A DNA stretch of 64,000 bases, from positions 749,001 through 813,000 of the forward strand of contig LR746281.1 of assembly GCA_902729315.2 (NCBI GenBank), in the 5' to 3' direction. Under the pieces are notes generated by a model. The model did no database searches. It was not told where the DNA came from and was given only the letters and a program-made list of their open reading frames with translations. The position numbers and the translations under genes were made by a program. The stretch comes from Spirodela intermedia (taxonomy: Eukaryota > Streptophyta > Magnoliopsida > Alismatales > Araceae). Each line of letters opens with the position of its first letter. Position 1 is the first letter of the stretch. Of the stretch, positions 35,745-46,177 are shown in pieces.

Positions 35745-38700
35745 ATGGCTTCAGGGGCGGTGGCGGCGCCGAGGACCCGCGAGGGAGGGATGCAGCACAG
35801 GCTGGACGACTCGAACCTGGTCTTCGAGACGTCCGCCGATGTGGAGGCCATCACCAGCTTCGACCAGATGGGTATTCGGGATGACCTACTCCGGGGCATC
35901 TACGCCTACGGGTTCGAGAAACCCTCCGCCATCCAGCAGAGGGCCGTCCTGCCCATAGTGAGCGGCCGCGATGTCATTGCGCAGGCCCAGTCCGGAACTG
36001 GAAAGACTTCCATGATCGCACTATCCGTCTGCCAGATGGTCGACACAAGCTCCCGGGAGTACGAACTATATACTGCATTTGTATTTTTTTCCTATTTTTT
36101 GGGCTTTGGCATAATTTCTCGGTTTGACCCACGTACTAATCCCATAACCGAGGGCTTCGTTCGTTTTCGGACTCATTGACCAAATTTATTTCCACAATTT
36201 GCCTGATATGGGAATGTGATAACCGAGTTTTTTCTCTCTATAACGTTATTTGTTTCATCGATACATTCTTTCACCTAATTTCTCCTTCTCTCTCTCCCTC
36301 TGCGTCAAGATTTGCTTATTTGATTTTGGCCCATCAGAATCGACCCTGGAGAGTGCTGGCTGTGTTGGAACGGGTGTGATTTTCTTTTGCTAACTTTCTT
36401 TTGAGTCCCATATGCCCATGATCGGCCTCACCCAATTCATAGACACCTCGTGAGAAAACTACAAGTTTTGGAAGATTAAGCAGAAAGTTAAACAGAAAGT
36501 TAAACAGAATGAAGGAGGGATTTTCGCCGTCATGCATGTGATCTCCGAATGATAGATAAACCAGGGATTGAATAACAACAAAAGCGGTCGTGAACGAATT
36601 CTTTTCTCAACAAAGTTTGTTTTTGGGCTCGTGTAGTTTCTTTGTTTAACCCATGTACTGCTTCAGTAACCGAGGGTTTCGTCAATTGTAGGATCGATTG
36701 GCTGAATACATGTATATTTCATAAACTGGTTATCTGATTTGGGACTATGAAAATCAAGTTTTGGTTTGGTGCAACGTCATTCGATTCGTGGATTTATTCT
36801 TCACCTAATCTCCTTTTGCGTCAACTTTGTTATTTTTCCTCTCGTTCTATGCTTAGTGTTGTTTTTACGGAAAACCCAGTATGTGAATCCAGTGGACGAC
36901 TGGAAAGGCGTTTTCTATTCACATGAACAACTCGCGCTATCTGCAATACCCTGTGTTCTTTTATGCCGCAGAAATGGCCTCTAAACTTTTAGGGAGAAAA
37001 CAGAGGGTATTGACGGCATAACAGTCATTTGTCGTAAGTACTAATCTAAAAGAAGATTGACCCGCCATAATTCTTATAAATATTGCGCCTTACTCACGGT
37101 TGCATCCTTGTATTTCGTTGTCGTACTTGACCCTAAGGTTTTATGGCGTTCTATTCGTTAAGTCATTTTTTTGTGATTAATTACTTTTTTAGGCATCTCG
37201 GGTCTGGATCTATTTCAACATAGTGCTTGCTTTGCCTATTTTTCTGTATCTACTTCCTGAATGCTCGTTTTTTTTCTAAACAAGTCCCTAAACGTTTTTG
37301 TGCTCTTGTAAAAAATGTCACACGCTATTTAACTTAATACTTTCTCTCTTGGCCTCTTTCTCCCAAGTTTGTGTGTTTTTTCTTTTCGTGAATATTTGGA
37401 TTTAAGGCTTGACTAAATTGGATGACATCGCTGTGGTAATTACTGTGCAGTCCGTAATTACTACTTATGAGGGCTGACGTTTACTCGGGCTCGTGTCATG
37501 CATTCTTCGAGGGAACAATGTTTTGATGTAGTTTGAACATGATCTCTGCCCCCATTTTGAAGAGAGAATAGAATAACCTAAGTGTCGGTATGTTGATGTT
37601 GGATGATAGGACTTTAGGATCCTTTTCTGAGAACGGCCATTTTTTGGTTTTTTCTGAATTCAGTCGTAACTCCATAATACGTGGCTAGAACCATGGCTAA
37701 GTGTGCCTTTTCTTTCAATTTTTCCTTTTCAGTTTGTTGTTACTTATTGCTTTTTTCCCTATTTTAATGTGTGCTTAAAGAGCTAGCGTTTTGCTTGACA
37801 ATTATCTATCTTTCCAATGCCTTTTCCTCTTTCAGAGTGCAGGCACTGATTCTATCTCCAACGAGAGAACTTGCTGGACAAACTGAGAAAGTGATCTTGG
37901 CTATTGGCGATTACATAAACATACAGGTTCACGCCTGTATTGGAGGCAAGAGTATAGGCGAGGATATTAGGAAATTGGAATACGGTGTTCATGTGGTATC
38001 TGGAACGCCTGGCAGAGTCTGTGACATGATCAAAAGGAGGACACTGCGAACCAGAGCAATAAAAATATTAGTTCTTGTTAGTTTTCTATTAATTTCCTGT
38101 GATTCCGAATTGCAGATTCCTGCCTTTAAGTATATCCTGACAGACGGGTTATCTGTGTGATGACAGGATGAAGCTGATGAGATGTTGAGCAGAGGTTTTA
38201 AGGATCAGATATATGATGTATACAGATACCTTCCACCCGATCTTCAGGTATGTATCAGCAATGACTAATCTAGTTCTTTAATGTACATTTCCGTCAACAG
38301 ATGTATACCTTTAAACCGCATTTTTTCCATTTCCTTGCCTTTCTCAAGTATGTAAGTATATTGACAATTTGGAATATTCTGCATTGCTCTCATAGGTTGT
38401 TCTCATTTCGGCTACATTGCCCCACGAAATATTGGAGATGACCAACAAATTTATGACTGATCCAGTGCGGATTCTCGTCAAGCGTGATGAGTTGACTTTG
38501 GAGGTTTGTTGCTATCATGCTTACTTTTTCTGCACGTTAATTATCAACTCTGCTAGTATTGTTACCTCACTTTTCTATTCTTGCTGTTTTAGGGTATAAA
38601 GCAATTCTTCGTAGCTGTTGAAAGGGAAGAGTGGAAATTTGACACCTTGTGTGACCTCTACGACACCCTTACGATCACCCAAGCTGTTATCTTTTGCAAC

Positions 38701-40337
38701 ACAAAAAGAAAGGTGTTTTGACTTTTCATCCGATAATTTTCTCACTTCAGTTTGATCATTGCTTTCTTGTTATGGTATTCCTTACTTTCTGCTATGGGCA
38801 TCGAATTTCCAAGAAAAAACATATATTTTCCTTTTTGAATGAACTGGGGATATCAGCCATATAACTAGATGATAGGTTCCCAATGTTGTGTTTCACCTCG
38901 AGTATGGGATTTGAGGTCAGTAGTCAACGTTGAGGCTAGCTATCCACCTTTTACGCCCATTATTTTATGATCTGGTCTGACTTATTTTTCCGTTGACAAT
39001 CACAGTAGATGCCCTCATCCTCTTCTTTGTATGAAACGAGAAAGGCTTTTCGGCATGTTCTCATCCTATGGGTCTCCATTAGATCCCCTCCCCAAGAACA
39101 GGCCATGCCGAGATTTTCTGTTCTTGCCTTGGGATGGTGTACTATGAGTGAGAAACATAGTATAAGCTGATCATGACGGTGAAACAGGGTGGATTTTTTA
39201 TTTTTTTTAATCATACTATTAAGTGCCCTATACTTACTATATTCTTATCCATCCGTCTTATTTTTTATTTTTTTTTATTTTTATTTTTTTTTGTGCTTTT
39301 AGCTTTCATTAATATCTCTTAATGGCTTCCAATTGACAGGTAGACTGGTTGACCGAGAAGATGCGCAGTAATAACTTCACAGTCTCTTCTATGCACGGGG
39401 ATATGCCCCAGAAAGAGCGAGATGCGATCATGGGAGAGTTCCGCTCAGGCACCACCCGTGTTCTCATTACAACTGATGTGTGGGCTCGTGGGCTTGACGT
39501 CCAACAGGCACGTGGTTAAACCGACTTATTTTTCATGGCTTTGATTTTTTTCTCTTCTTATTATATTTTTTGTTTTTGTTTTTGTTTTTTTTTTTTTTTG
39601 GCATCTTAAAATTTTCTATAATCATCCATTAGGTTTCCCTGGTGATAAACTACGATCTTCCAAACAACCGAGAGCTCTACATCCACAGAATCGGCCGGTC
39701 TGGGCGATTTGGAAGAAAGGTACCTGCCGATTTCTACCGAGACCCACTAATATCTGCTAGTAGAGTTCATCCGTTTGTTCATCATTATCCTCAAAAGATA
39801 TCCAGAAATGGCAGAAAATGGCACCAATAATTCACCTTTTTATTTTTTTCCCTCCCCGTCGATTAGATCCAACTAATGGGTCTCTGACGTTGACTAGACC
39901 CACTAGAAGATATCTGCTAGTAGAATTCATCCGTTTTTTTAATCATTATTTGCAAAAATTATCCAGAAATGGCAGAAAATGGCACCAATTTTCACCTTTT
40001 AATATTTTCCCCCCCCCTCCGTCGATTAGATCCAACTAATGGGTCTCTGACGTTGACTAGACCCACTAGATATCTGCTAGTAGAGTTCATCCGTTTTTTT
40101 ATCATTATCTGCAGAAAATTATCCAGAAATGGCGGAAAATGGCACGAATTTTTCACCTTTCTTTTCGCCCCCGTCTATTAGTTCCAACTAATGGGTCACT
40201 CTGACGTTGACTTACTTCTCCAGGGTGTGGCGATAAATTTCGTCCGCAGCGACGACATCAAGATTCTGCGAGATATAGAGCAATACTACAGCACCCAGAT
40301 TGACGAAATGCCGATGAATGTGGCCGATCTGATCTGA
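35745..40337 (+). CDS. EIF4A3: Eukaryotic initiation factor 4A-III, DEAD-box RNA helicase
   Basis: Eight exons: 35745-36058, 37836-38076, 38167-38247, 38396-38503, 38593-38712, 39340-39507, 39633-39719 and 40224-40337. They give 410 aa, the normal family length. Helicase motifs in order: Q motif with the F-x(n)-Q signature near 57-65, AQSGTGKT at 81-88, PTREL at 113-117, DEAD at 186-189, SAT at 217-219 and HRIGRSGR at 362-369. The subfamily is shown by the [20 protein letters not shown] segment and the C-terminal [12 protein letters not shown]. This protein is the RNA-clamping core of the exon junction complex, acting with MAGO and Y14 in mRNA surveillance and localisation. The intron after exon 6 begins GC rather than GT (CAG|GCACGT at 39507/39508), because only that junction restores [13 protein letters not shown]. 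The first intron is long (1.78 kb). Confidence 0.96.
39737..40212. repeat. 160-bp tandem repeat filling eIF4A3 intron 7
   Basis: ATCCAGAAAT recurs at 39801, 39961 and 40121, an exact 160-base period. Each unit runs through GACCCACTA, ATATCTGCTAGTAG, GTTCATCCG, ATCCAGAAATGGC and CCAACTAATGGGTC, then GACGTTGACT. The array occupies nearly the whole 504-base intron and stops about 10 bases before the true acceptor at 40223. Copies differ mostly in short indels and T or C runs. Confidence 0.92.
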
Positions 40338-41040
40338 TGCAGATCTTGGAGCGGGTGGGATTTGGCGAGGGATCGTTCACAGACTGTCTGTCATTTAAAA
40401 AGGGTTTTGCTTTTATGAGCTGTTTCTCTTGTAAAATTTGATCCGATGAACCTTATAACCTGGGGAAGTAGAGCGTTGTATGGGTTTCTGATTGTTTATG
40501 GTTGACATGTTCATAGTTTCCTACGTCATCTCTGGACTTGGCCCACGAGATCGAAGCTGTGTTTCTGCCATCAGTTTACTAATATCTCATCGTCTACCTC
40601 ATCTCGCTTTATTTTCTGGTGCTCCATGAGAGGAGTCTCAAGCCAGGTACTTGCTGCCTTTGGAGCTGCCCCCGTTGGTGAACTAATTATTTTTCCACTT
40701 GGGTGGGAAAAAAATAGCAATTATACATCAAAGGAATCCGAAAATGGCCATGGCTAATAAATAAATAAATAATTTTATGATGAATAAATAATTGAACAGA
40801 GAAAAATCCCAGCAGGAAGTTATTCATTTATCCACTTTGGGTAGAGGAATAATTAATATCTGTACAATAAGTAAATCCGAAAATGGCAATGGATATGTGA
40901 GAATTTACATATGGTAAGCGCCGGGTCAAGCTGAGAGCAGGGCCGCCCTGGCCCCTTCAAATCTCTCCTAAAATCTTTGTTATCTGGAGTAAGCGAGCTC
41001 TTCTGGGTAACCCCAGTGAGAAGAAAGAAAGAAAGAGAGG
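40338..41040. other. 3' flanks of two convergent genes
   Basis: This lies between the eIF4A3 stop codon and the convergent tricalbin-like gene. The first 200 or so bases are probable 3' UTR. No other gene is recognised. A second run of ATAAATAAATAA-type sequence lies near 40760-40790. Confidence 0.5.
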
Positions 41041-41155
41041 GCCTCTTCCCGAGCCGAGCCCCTTCACGGGCCTCCTGGGTTAAGCGGAGGGCCTCTTCCC
41101 GAGCCGAGCCCCTTCACGGGCCTTCTGGGTTAAGTGGAGGGCCTCTTCGTATCTC
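41041..41155. repeat. 50-bp tandem repeat, 2.2 copies
   Basis: GCCTCTTCCCGAGCCGAGCC starts at 41041 and 41091, and a third partial copy starts at 41141. The copies differ by two single-base changes (CCTCCTGGG against CCTTCTGGG, and AAGCGG against AAGTGG). The array is GC-rich and lies between convergent gene ends. Confidence 0.92.
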
Positions 41156-41417
41156 TGAAGGTGGAGTCCTTCTTCTAATCCGGGACCATTCATCTCCGGG
41201 GGAAGAGCGACTGCCGGATCAAGATCTGAATATGGGTAACATGGGAGGATCTTTCATGAATAAATCAAGGAGGGTAGAGTGGCTGATGATGATGACGGCA
41301 TAAATCAACCGACATCAATAATAAATAAATAAAATCATTTATTTTTTTTGGGCTACTGCAGAGCTCTAGAAGAGGAAATACCTTAGAGTTCTGGAGAATT
41401 GCTCCAGTGGGAATATG

Positions 41418-44400
41418 TCAAGAAGTGAAGAAGCTTGACCCGGTCAGCTTGATAGAAATCAATGTAGCTATGCCGGTGATCAAAGCAGACCATATCAATA
41501 CCTTCTCTGTAGGAAAACAAGAGATTCACCTGCATTAGAAAAGGCTAATTTGGGTAATCTTGGCAGGTTAAGTACGGTAGAACAATGGAGAATGATTACC
41601 AGCAAAACCTCCTGGAATAGTATTATTAGTGTCGGCAATAGAGAATTCAGAGTTACTACCAAAGGATCTTGACAGGGATCGCCCCAAGTTCACAGAATCC
41701 ACGGGAAACTTGGAGTTCCCAGCTTCAGACGCCACAATGGCTTGGAACTCTTTGCTCACAATCAATGCTGCCAGCAAGTCCATGAAGGGTTCTTGCCCTT
41801 TCCCAGACCCAGATCCTCTTTCACCCTGCTCAGGTGAAGCATCTGGTTCATCGGAGCTCGTCTCATCATCTGAAGGATCGACGTCCATGAACTCCATCCG
41901 ATGTGGGTCGTCCTCCTCATCCTCCACATAGGCTTTATAAGTGAGGCGCAGTAGTATCTGTCCAGAGGAGCCCTTTCCGAAAGAGCCCCACCCTCGTTGG
42001 AGAACAACCACTCTATCTGCCGGCACGGTGTCTTGAAGAGAACCCAATTCAACCTGTAAAAAAAAAAAAAGGACAATTTTTTTGACCGAAAAGGAAAGCA
42101 ATGCACTTGAAACACAGACATGTTCGTGACCAAGAATGGGGATTTTTGTGACAGAAAGTCAAACAAGAGAAGTAATGACCCAGTTCACATCCACTGGTTT
42201 ACCTCTCCTGTGCCGACAGTGAAGTATGTGAAGCCGAAGGAGTCTCTCACTTGGATGTGGAGCTTCTCCTTTCTAGGGTCAGTAACCAGCATATGGAAAT
42301 CCTGCTCCAAAGGAAGGAAGATACCCAGGAAGATCAGCATTCAGAAAGAAGTGGGCAAGAGGGAGGGAGGAAGAGTAGGTCAAGAACACAGAACCCCACT
42401 TGATTCCATATCGGCTTCCCAGGCGGCCCAATCACGGTGGTCTGGCTATTTCTTTTGCTACGGATCACTTGATCTCCCAGCCTCAGGACAACGTACGGAT
42501 CGGTCTTTGCTGAAAATGAACGAGCATATGCATAAAAATAGCCACAAGAACCTTTTTTATGATGGAAATGGTGCATTAATTATCCTTCAAGATGCTATTT
42601 TTAGGATGGCAATAGGAGAAAACCCTTTACAAAGAAAGCATTAATAGGAAGGAAGGAAGCAAGGAAGATACCGAAGGAAACATAAGGAACACTCCGAGCA
42701 TCCACAAGAGTGACTGATAGCTCCCCCATAAAGTCTTTGTTGCCTTCGTGAATCGGGTGACTTCTGCTATCAACTGTGACGGGGCCATGGGCTTCTCCCT
42801 TCTGGAAATCAAGAACGATCTTCTTTGGCCGAACAAATAACTGAGGCAAGTCCTCAGTCAACAGCTTGGTCAGGAACCTGGAGCAGACGCGAAATAAGTT
42901 TAAGGTAATTGTTTCGAGACACAGCGCTGTTTGAAATTTGAAGAATTTCTCTTTTCTTCTTGAGCGGTTAAGATGAAATTGGTGCATCTATGGTAGAATA
43001 TTAATAGAAACATGAAGGCAGCCTTGTCCTTCCCAAAATAATGCCTTTCTATGAAAGATACTAAAAATAACCACGGAATAGATTTTGACTTACATTGACA
43101 GGACAGGGATTGCTGATGATGAATGATCCATTCCATGCCCAAAAAAAGGGAGTAAACTCACATCAGCATCATAGTCAAGACTTGGAAATAATCGATAAAT
43201 GTGCGGAAAGAAAAATAAATTATTTGGCCTGATTTCAATCATGTTAGATCAATATATAAGAAGAACAGGTCCCACGTTCCTAGCTGGATCATGCCATAGC
43301 CTGACAATGGACGAACCAATTTAAGCTAAAAAAAATGACAATATAACCTTTGAGCAAGGCTATTTGGGTACATAAGCATGCAATTTGAAATCCAAAGCTA
43401 GTTAAAAAACTGCAAGTCCAATAGGGGAACCCACCCATCAGGTTGAACAGACGAAATGGTGACAACTCGAACTTGATCTTTGGAAGGGACACAAAAGCCC
43501 AGGATACAGCTCCAATCCATGGCTCTGATGGTATCAGCCGCAACTTGACCCATAATTCCCCATCTATATCAAAGTTGCGGACGCCAATGGGCACAACAAT
43601 GGGAATGATACCAAACTTCAGAGACAGAGACAGCAGCATGCGAGCTCCCCCTGTGTAACGGAGGCCTATCTGGTACCTGCGATGAACAAGGAAGAAAATA
43701 TCTTGTTTCCACTCAAGCGTTTCAATTGGCACAGCCAACCATGAAGTTGATCAAGACAGAAAGCAGGAAACTACATAGGCGTTCCTAATCTTCCCTTTCA
43801 ACTCTCCTAAACTGAAGGCCAGAAAATGTCTACTTCTAGGTTGAAATATAAAAAAGGTTTCCTTTTTTTATTATTATTATTATTTTATTTGGGGGGGGGG
43901 GGGGGGGGCTTCTCTGTTACAGAAAAAAACCCACCAGCGCCCCTGCCAGATCAGGGTTTGCAAGAAGTAGGCGTTTGGGGTGGACTTTGACGTAGAACAA
44001 CCAAATAGGAAGCCGCTGTGAACATGAATGCCTAAAGATCAAAATGAAACAGAGAACTTACTGCAAATCATTGGCTCGACGAGAAGTTCTGCGTTCAACA
44101 TTCCTAACAGATAGGGGTTCGTCGCCCATGGAGAACTGTTTTATCTCAACTCTCTGCACGTAATCAGGCTTCTCGAGGTCATCTATGACAGGCTGAAGCA
44201 GCCCAATGATCCAGTTCTCCAAACCCGCCGGGTAAACCTTCCATAGCTTCCCCAATACCATGTTGACCCACTCGACCGACTCTTTCCTCTGCAAATTCTT
44301 TTCGAGAAACAGAGAGAAGCTAGTGGGCACTTGAGACCAGATACCAGACTGGGCGTCCGTGGTCGGTTGATTCCTCTTCCACCAAGTCCAAAGCCTGTCG

Positions 44401-44813
44401 CAGATGACCCCAAAGAAGAAGAAAGAAGCCACCAAACCTGCAACATTCTGGTTGGCTGGCAGCACAGGGATGGGATGGATGGCACCGACGTGACTCCTGA
44501 GCTTCTCCAGCGCGAGGTCTTCTTGGAAGGTGGTGATATTCGAGGCCATTTGAATTGGCTGCCGAGATAATTCTTCGTAATCCAGATCGTCAGAAACACT
44601 TTTGTCAATGACCAGCTTCTGGGCTTTGATTCTTTGCCTGACGGAATCGGACAAATCAAAGCTAGGGTTGATTTTCCCCGGCGAAACCTGGCACTTCCAT
44701 CCCAGCCCTCGTGGCTTCCTTGAAAGGAACGCAGAAGCACCACACGGGCATCCACCAGACAAGAACCAGCATATTGGCTGGTACCCCCCGCAGTCCTTCA
44801 ATGTTAAAAGCAT
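41418..44813 (-). CDS. NTMC2T5: SMP/C2-domain membrane protein, NTMC2 type 5 (tricalbin-3-like)
   Basis: Eight exons: 44813-44062, 43676-43435, 43112-43094, 42877-42672, 42509-42400, 42301-42203, 42053-41600 and 41506-41418. They give 656 aa. A Cys/Arg-rich N-terminus precedes a transmembrane helix at about 123-145 (GLVASFFFFGVICDRLW). An SMP lipid-transfer domain follows at about 175-360 (VEWVNMVLGKLWKVY, NWIIGLLQPVIDDL, LKFGIIPIVVPIGVRNFDIDG). One C2 domain is at about 389-510 (GELSVTLVDARSVPYVSFG, DPYVVLRLG). An acidic Ser-rich linker leads to a C-terminal hydrophobic segment at about 631-649. This arrangement matches Arabidopsis NTMC2T5, relatives of synaptotagmins and tricalbins thought to act at membrane contact sites; plastid targeting has been proposed for the group. 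Exon 3 is only 19 nt and supplies the AIPVLS part of the SMP domain. The ATG at 44813 follows an in-frame stop. Confidence 0.9.
43891..43908. repeat. Run of 18 G in tricalbin-like intron 1
   Basis: An uninterrupted G run follows a (TTA)n/T-rich stretch (about 43862-43890). It can form G-quadruplex structure on the plus strand, that is, the C-rich side is the transcribed sense strand of this gene. Its exact length is unreliable in any assembly. Confidence 0.9.
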
Positions 44814-45480
44814 TGAAGAACGAGAATCCACCAGTTCTGGATTGAATTGGCCACCGGATTGAATTCACCAGACATAGACTAGGATACGGAGCCGCGCCCA
44901 GTATTTCCGAAGAAGGCCATTCAACCTGTGGCAGCGTAAAATCACCTCAGTATACACAAAATCCAATGGATAACCAATTTAAACCCCGCATTCGCTGTCA
45001 GCAACGGAAAAGTCCCCATTCTCGTGCGGCAGGTCCACCCGCCGCCTCGAGAATTTCGGCCGCCGAATTCCCAACTCTACCGGCGTGAAAAACGCGGAGG
45101 CGGTCATCAAGATGCGCGCAGCAAAACCAGAAAAGCGAACTTCCGAGCCGACCGCTGACCTAGAGATTGATATGAACCTGGAAAGCGTCTCCGATTGTAT
45201 CGTGCAAATCAGACGCCTCGATCTACGTCATGAAAACCCTACGTTCCGACGTGGAGAGCCCCAGCGGAGAGGAGAAGAGAACGGCTCAAGGATGACGATG
45301 GCGACGTCGGCGATGGCGACGGCTGGAGATTGGAAATGGGACGAAGAGGGAGGGGGAGGACCGCCATGCCTCGCCGCGTTTGGTCGGTACGTGGGCGGTG
45401 GATCGAAGAAAATCGCGAGGAGCCTCCCTGGCCTCGTCCCATCGGCACGCGTGGATAAAGTATTTTGGAGGGTTGTACAC
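44814..45480 (-). other. Probable 5' leader and promoter of the tricalbin-like gene
   Basis: The minus strand has a possible acceptor (GCTGCCACAG|GTTGAATGG, near 44935) and short upstream ATG frames that end in stops before 44813, so a spliced leader with uORFs is possible. The 45060-45470 part is GC-rich and has several overlapping open frames of biased composition with no domain. I do not call a gene there. Confidence 0.4.
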
Positions 45481-45499
45481 GTCACCCGTTCGATCCTTT

Positions 45500-45960
45500 A
45501 CTAGGATTAATGGGCCGAGTCTTTTTTAGGCTTGTACACGTCACCCGACGTCGTCCGGCCCAACCTCATTGGCCTACTACTAATTTTATACCCGCCCAGC
45601 CGGGATGGATATATGGCCCATTTAGACCCATACGTGGTAGTATGTAATTTCCAGGAATTATCATGGGCAAAAGGGATAGGCTCATCCCCACACTGACTCG
45701 TACCAGGATTAATGGGCCGATTCTTGACTAGTCAATATACGGCCTACCATTATGGCCCACTAACTCGATAATCCCCGGCCCGGATCTTCCCAACTCTCTC
45801 TCTCTCTCTCTCGCGGCCCATTTTGGCCCAAAAGTCGATAACCTGTAATTTTGAGGATTATAATGGACTGTGGCAGCCGTCCGTGTCCAAGTACATTTGG
45901 TCGGCCCGGGCCGGGCCTCAGTAACCGGCCTTGGCCCGGCCCGTTAGAGGCCCTACAGAT
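45500..45960. promoter_or_regulatory. Site II (TGGGCC) rich region upstream of UNG
   Basis: ATGGGCC or its complement GGCCCAT occurs repeatedly, for example near 45509, 45613, 45712, 45754 and 45815, with further GGCCCA or TGGGCC cores at about 45557, 45824, 45905 and 45935. Two of these sit in a repeated GGATTAATGGGCCGA block (45505 and 45706). Such GGCCCAWW motifs are common in plant promoters of replication, translation and organelle genes. They lie between the divergent tricalbin-like and UNG genes. Confidence 0.6.
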
Positions 45961-46177
45961 TATCGGAAAATCTATAAAACACTCATAAGCAATAAGGATC
46001 TTCCAGATACTTCCGAGGAACTGCGTTGGGGAACGTTCTCCCATGTTTCCCGCCAAAACATCCGACTTCCTGCAGCTTTACCAGTGATCGGCCTCCTCTC
46101 TGAGCTCCTTCATCTGCGCTGGGGGAGGGAGGGGGGAAGGAGGGGGGAGGGAGGGGAGGCAGAGGGGGAGAAGGACG

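Noticed and set aside
45085-45504. 139-codon frame upstream of UNG, with antisense frames over it
   Set aside because: GC-rich, biased composition with frames open on several strands and no family resemblance. More likely leader or promoter of the tricalbin-like gene.
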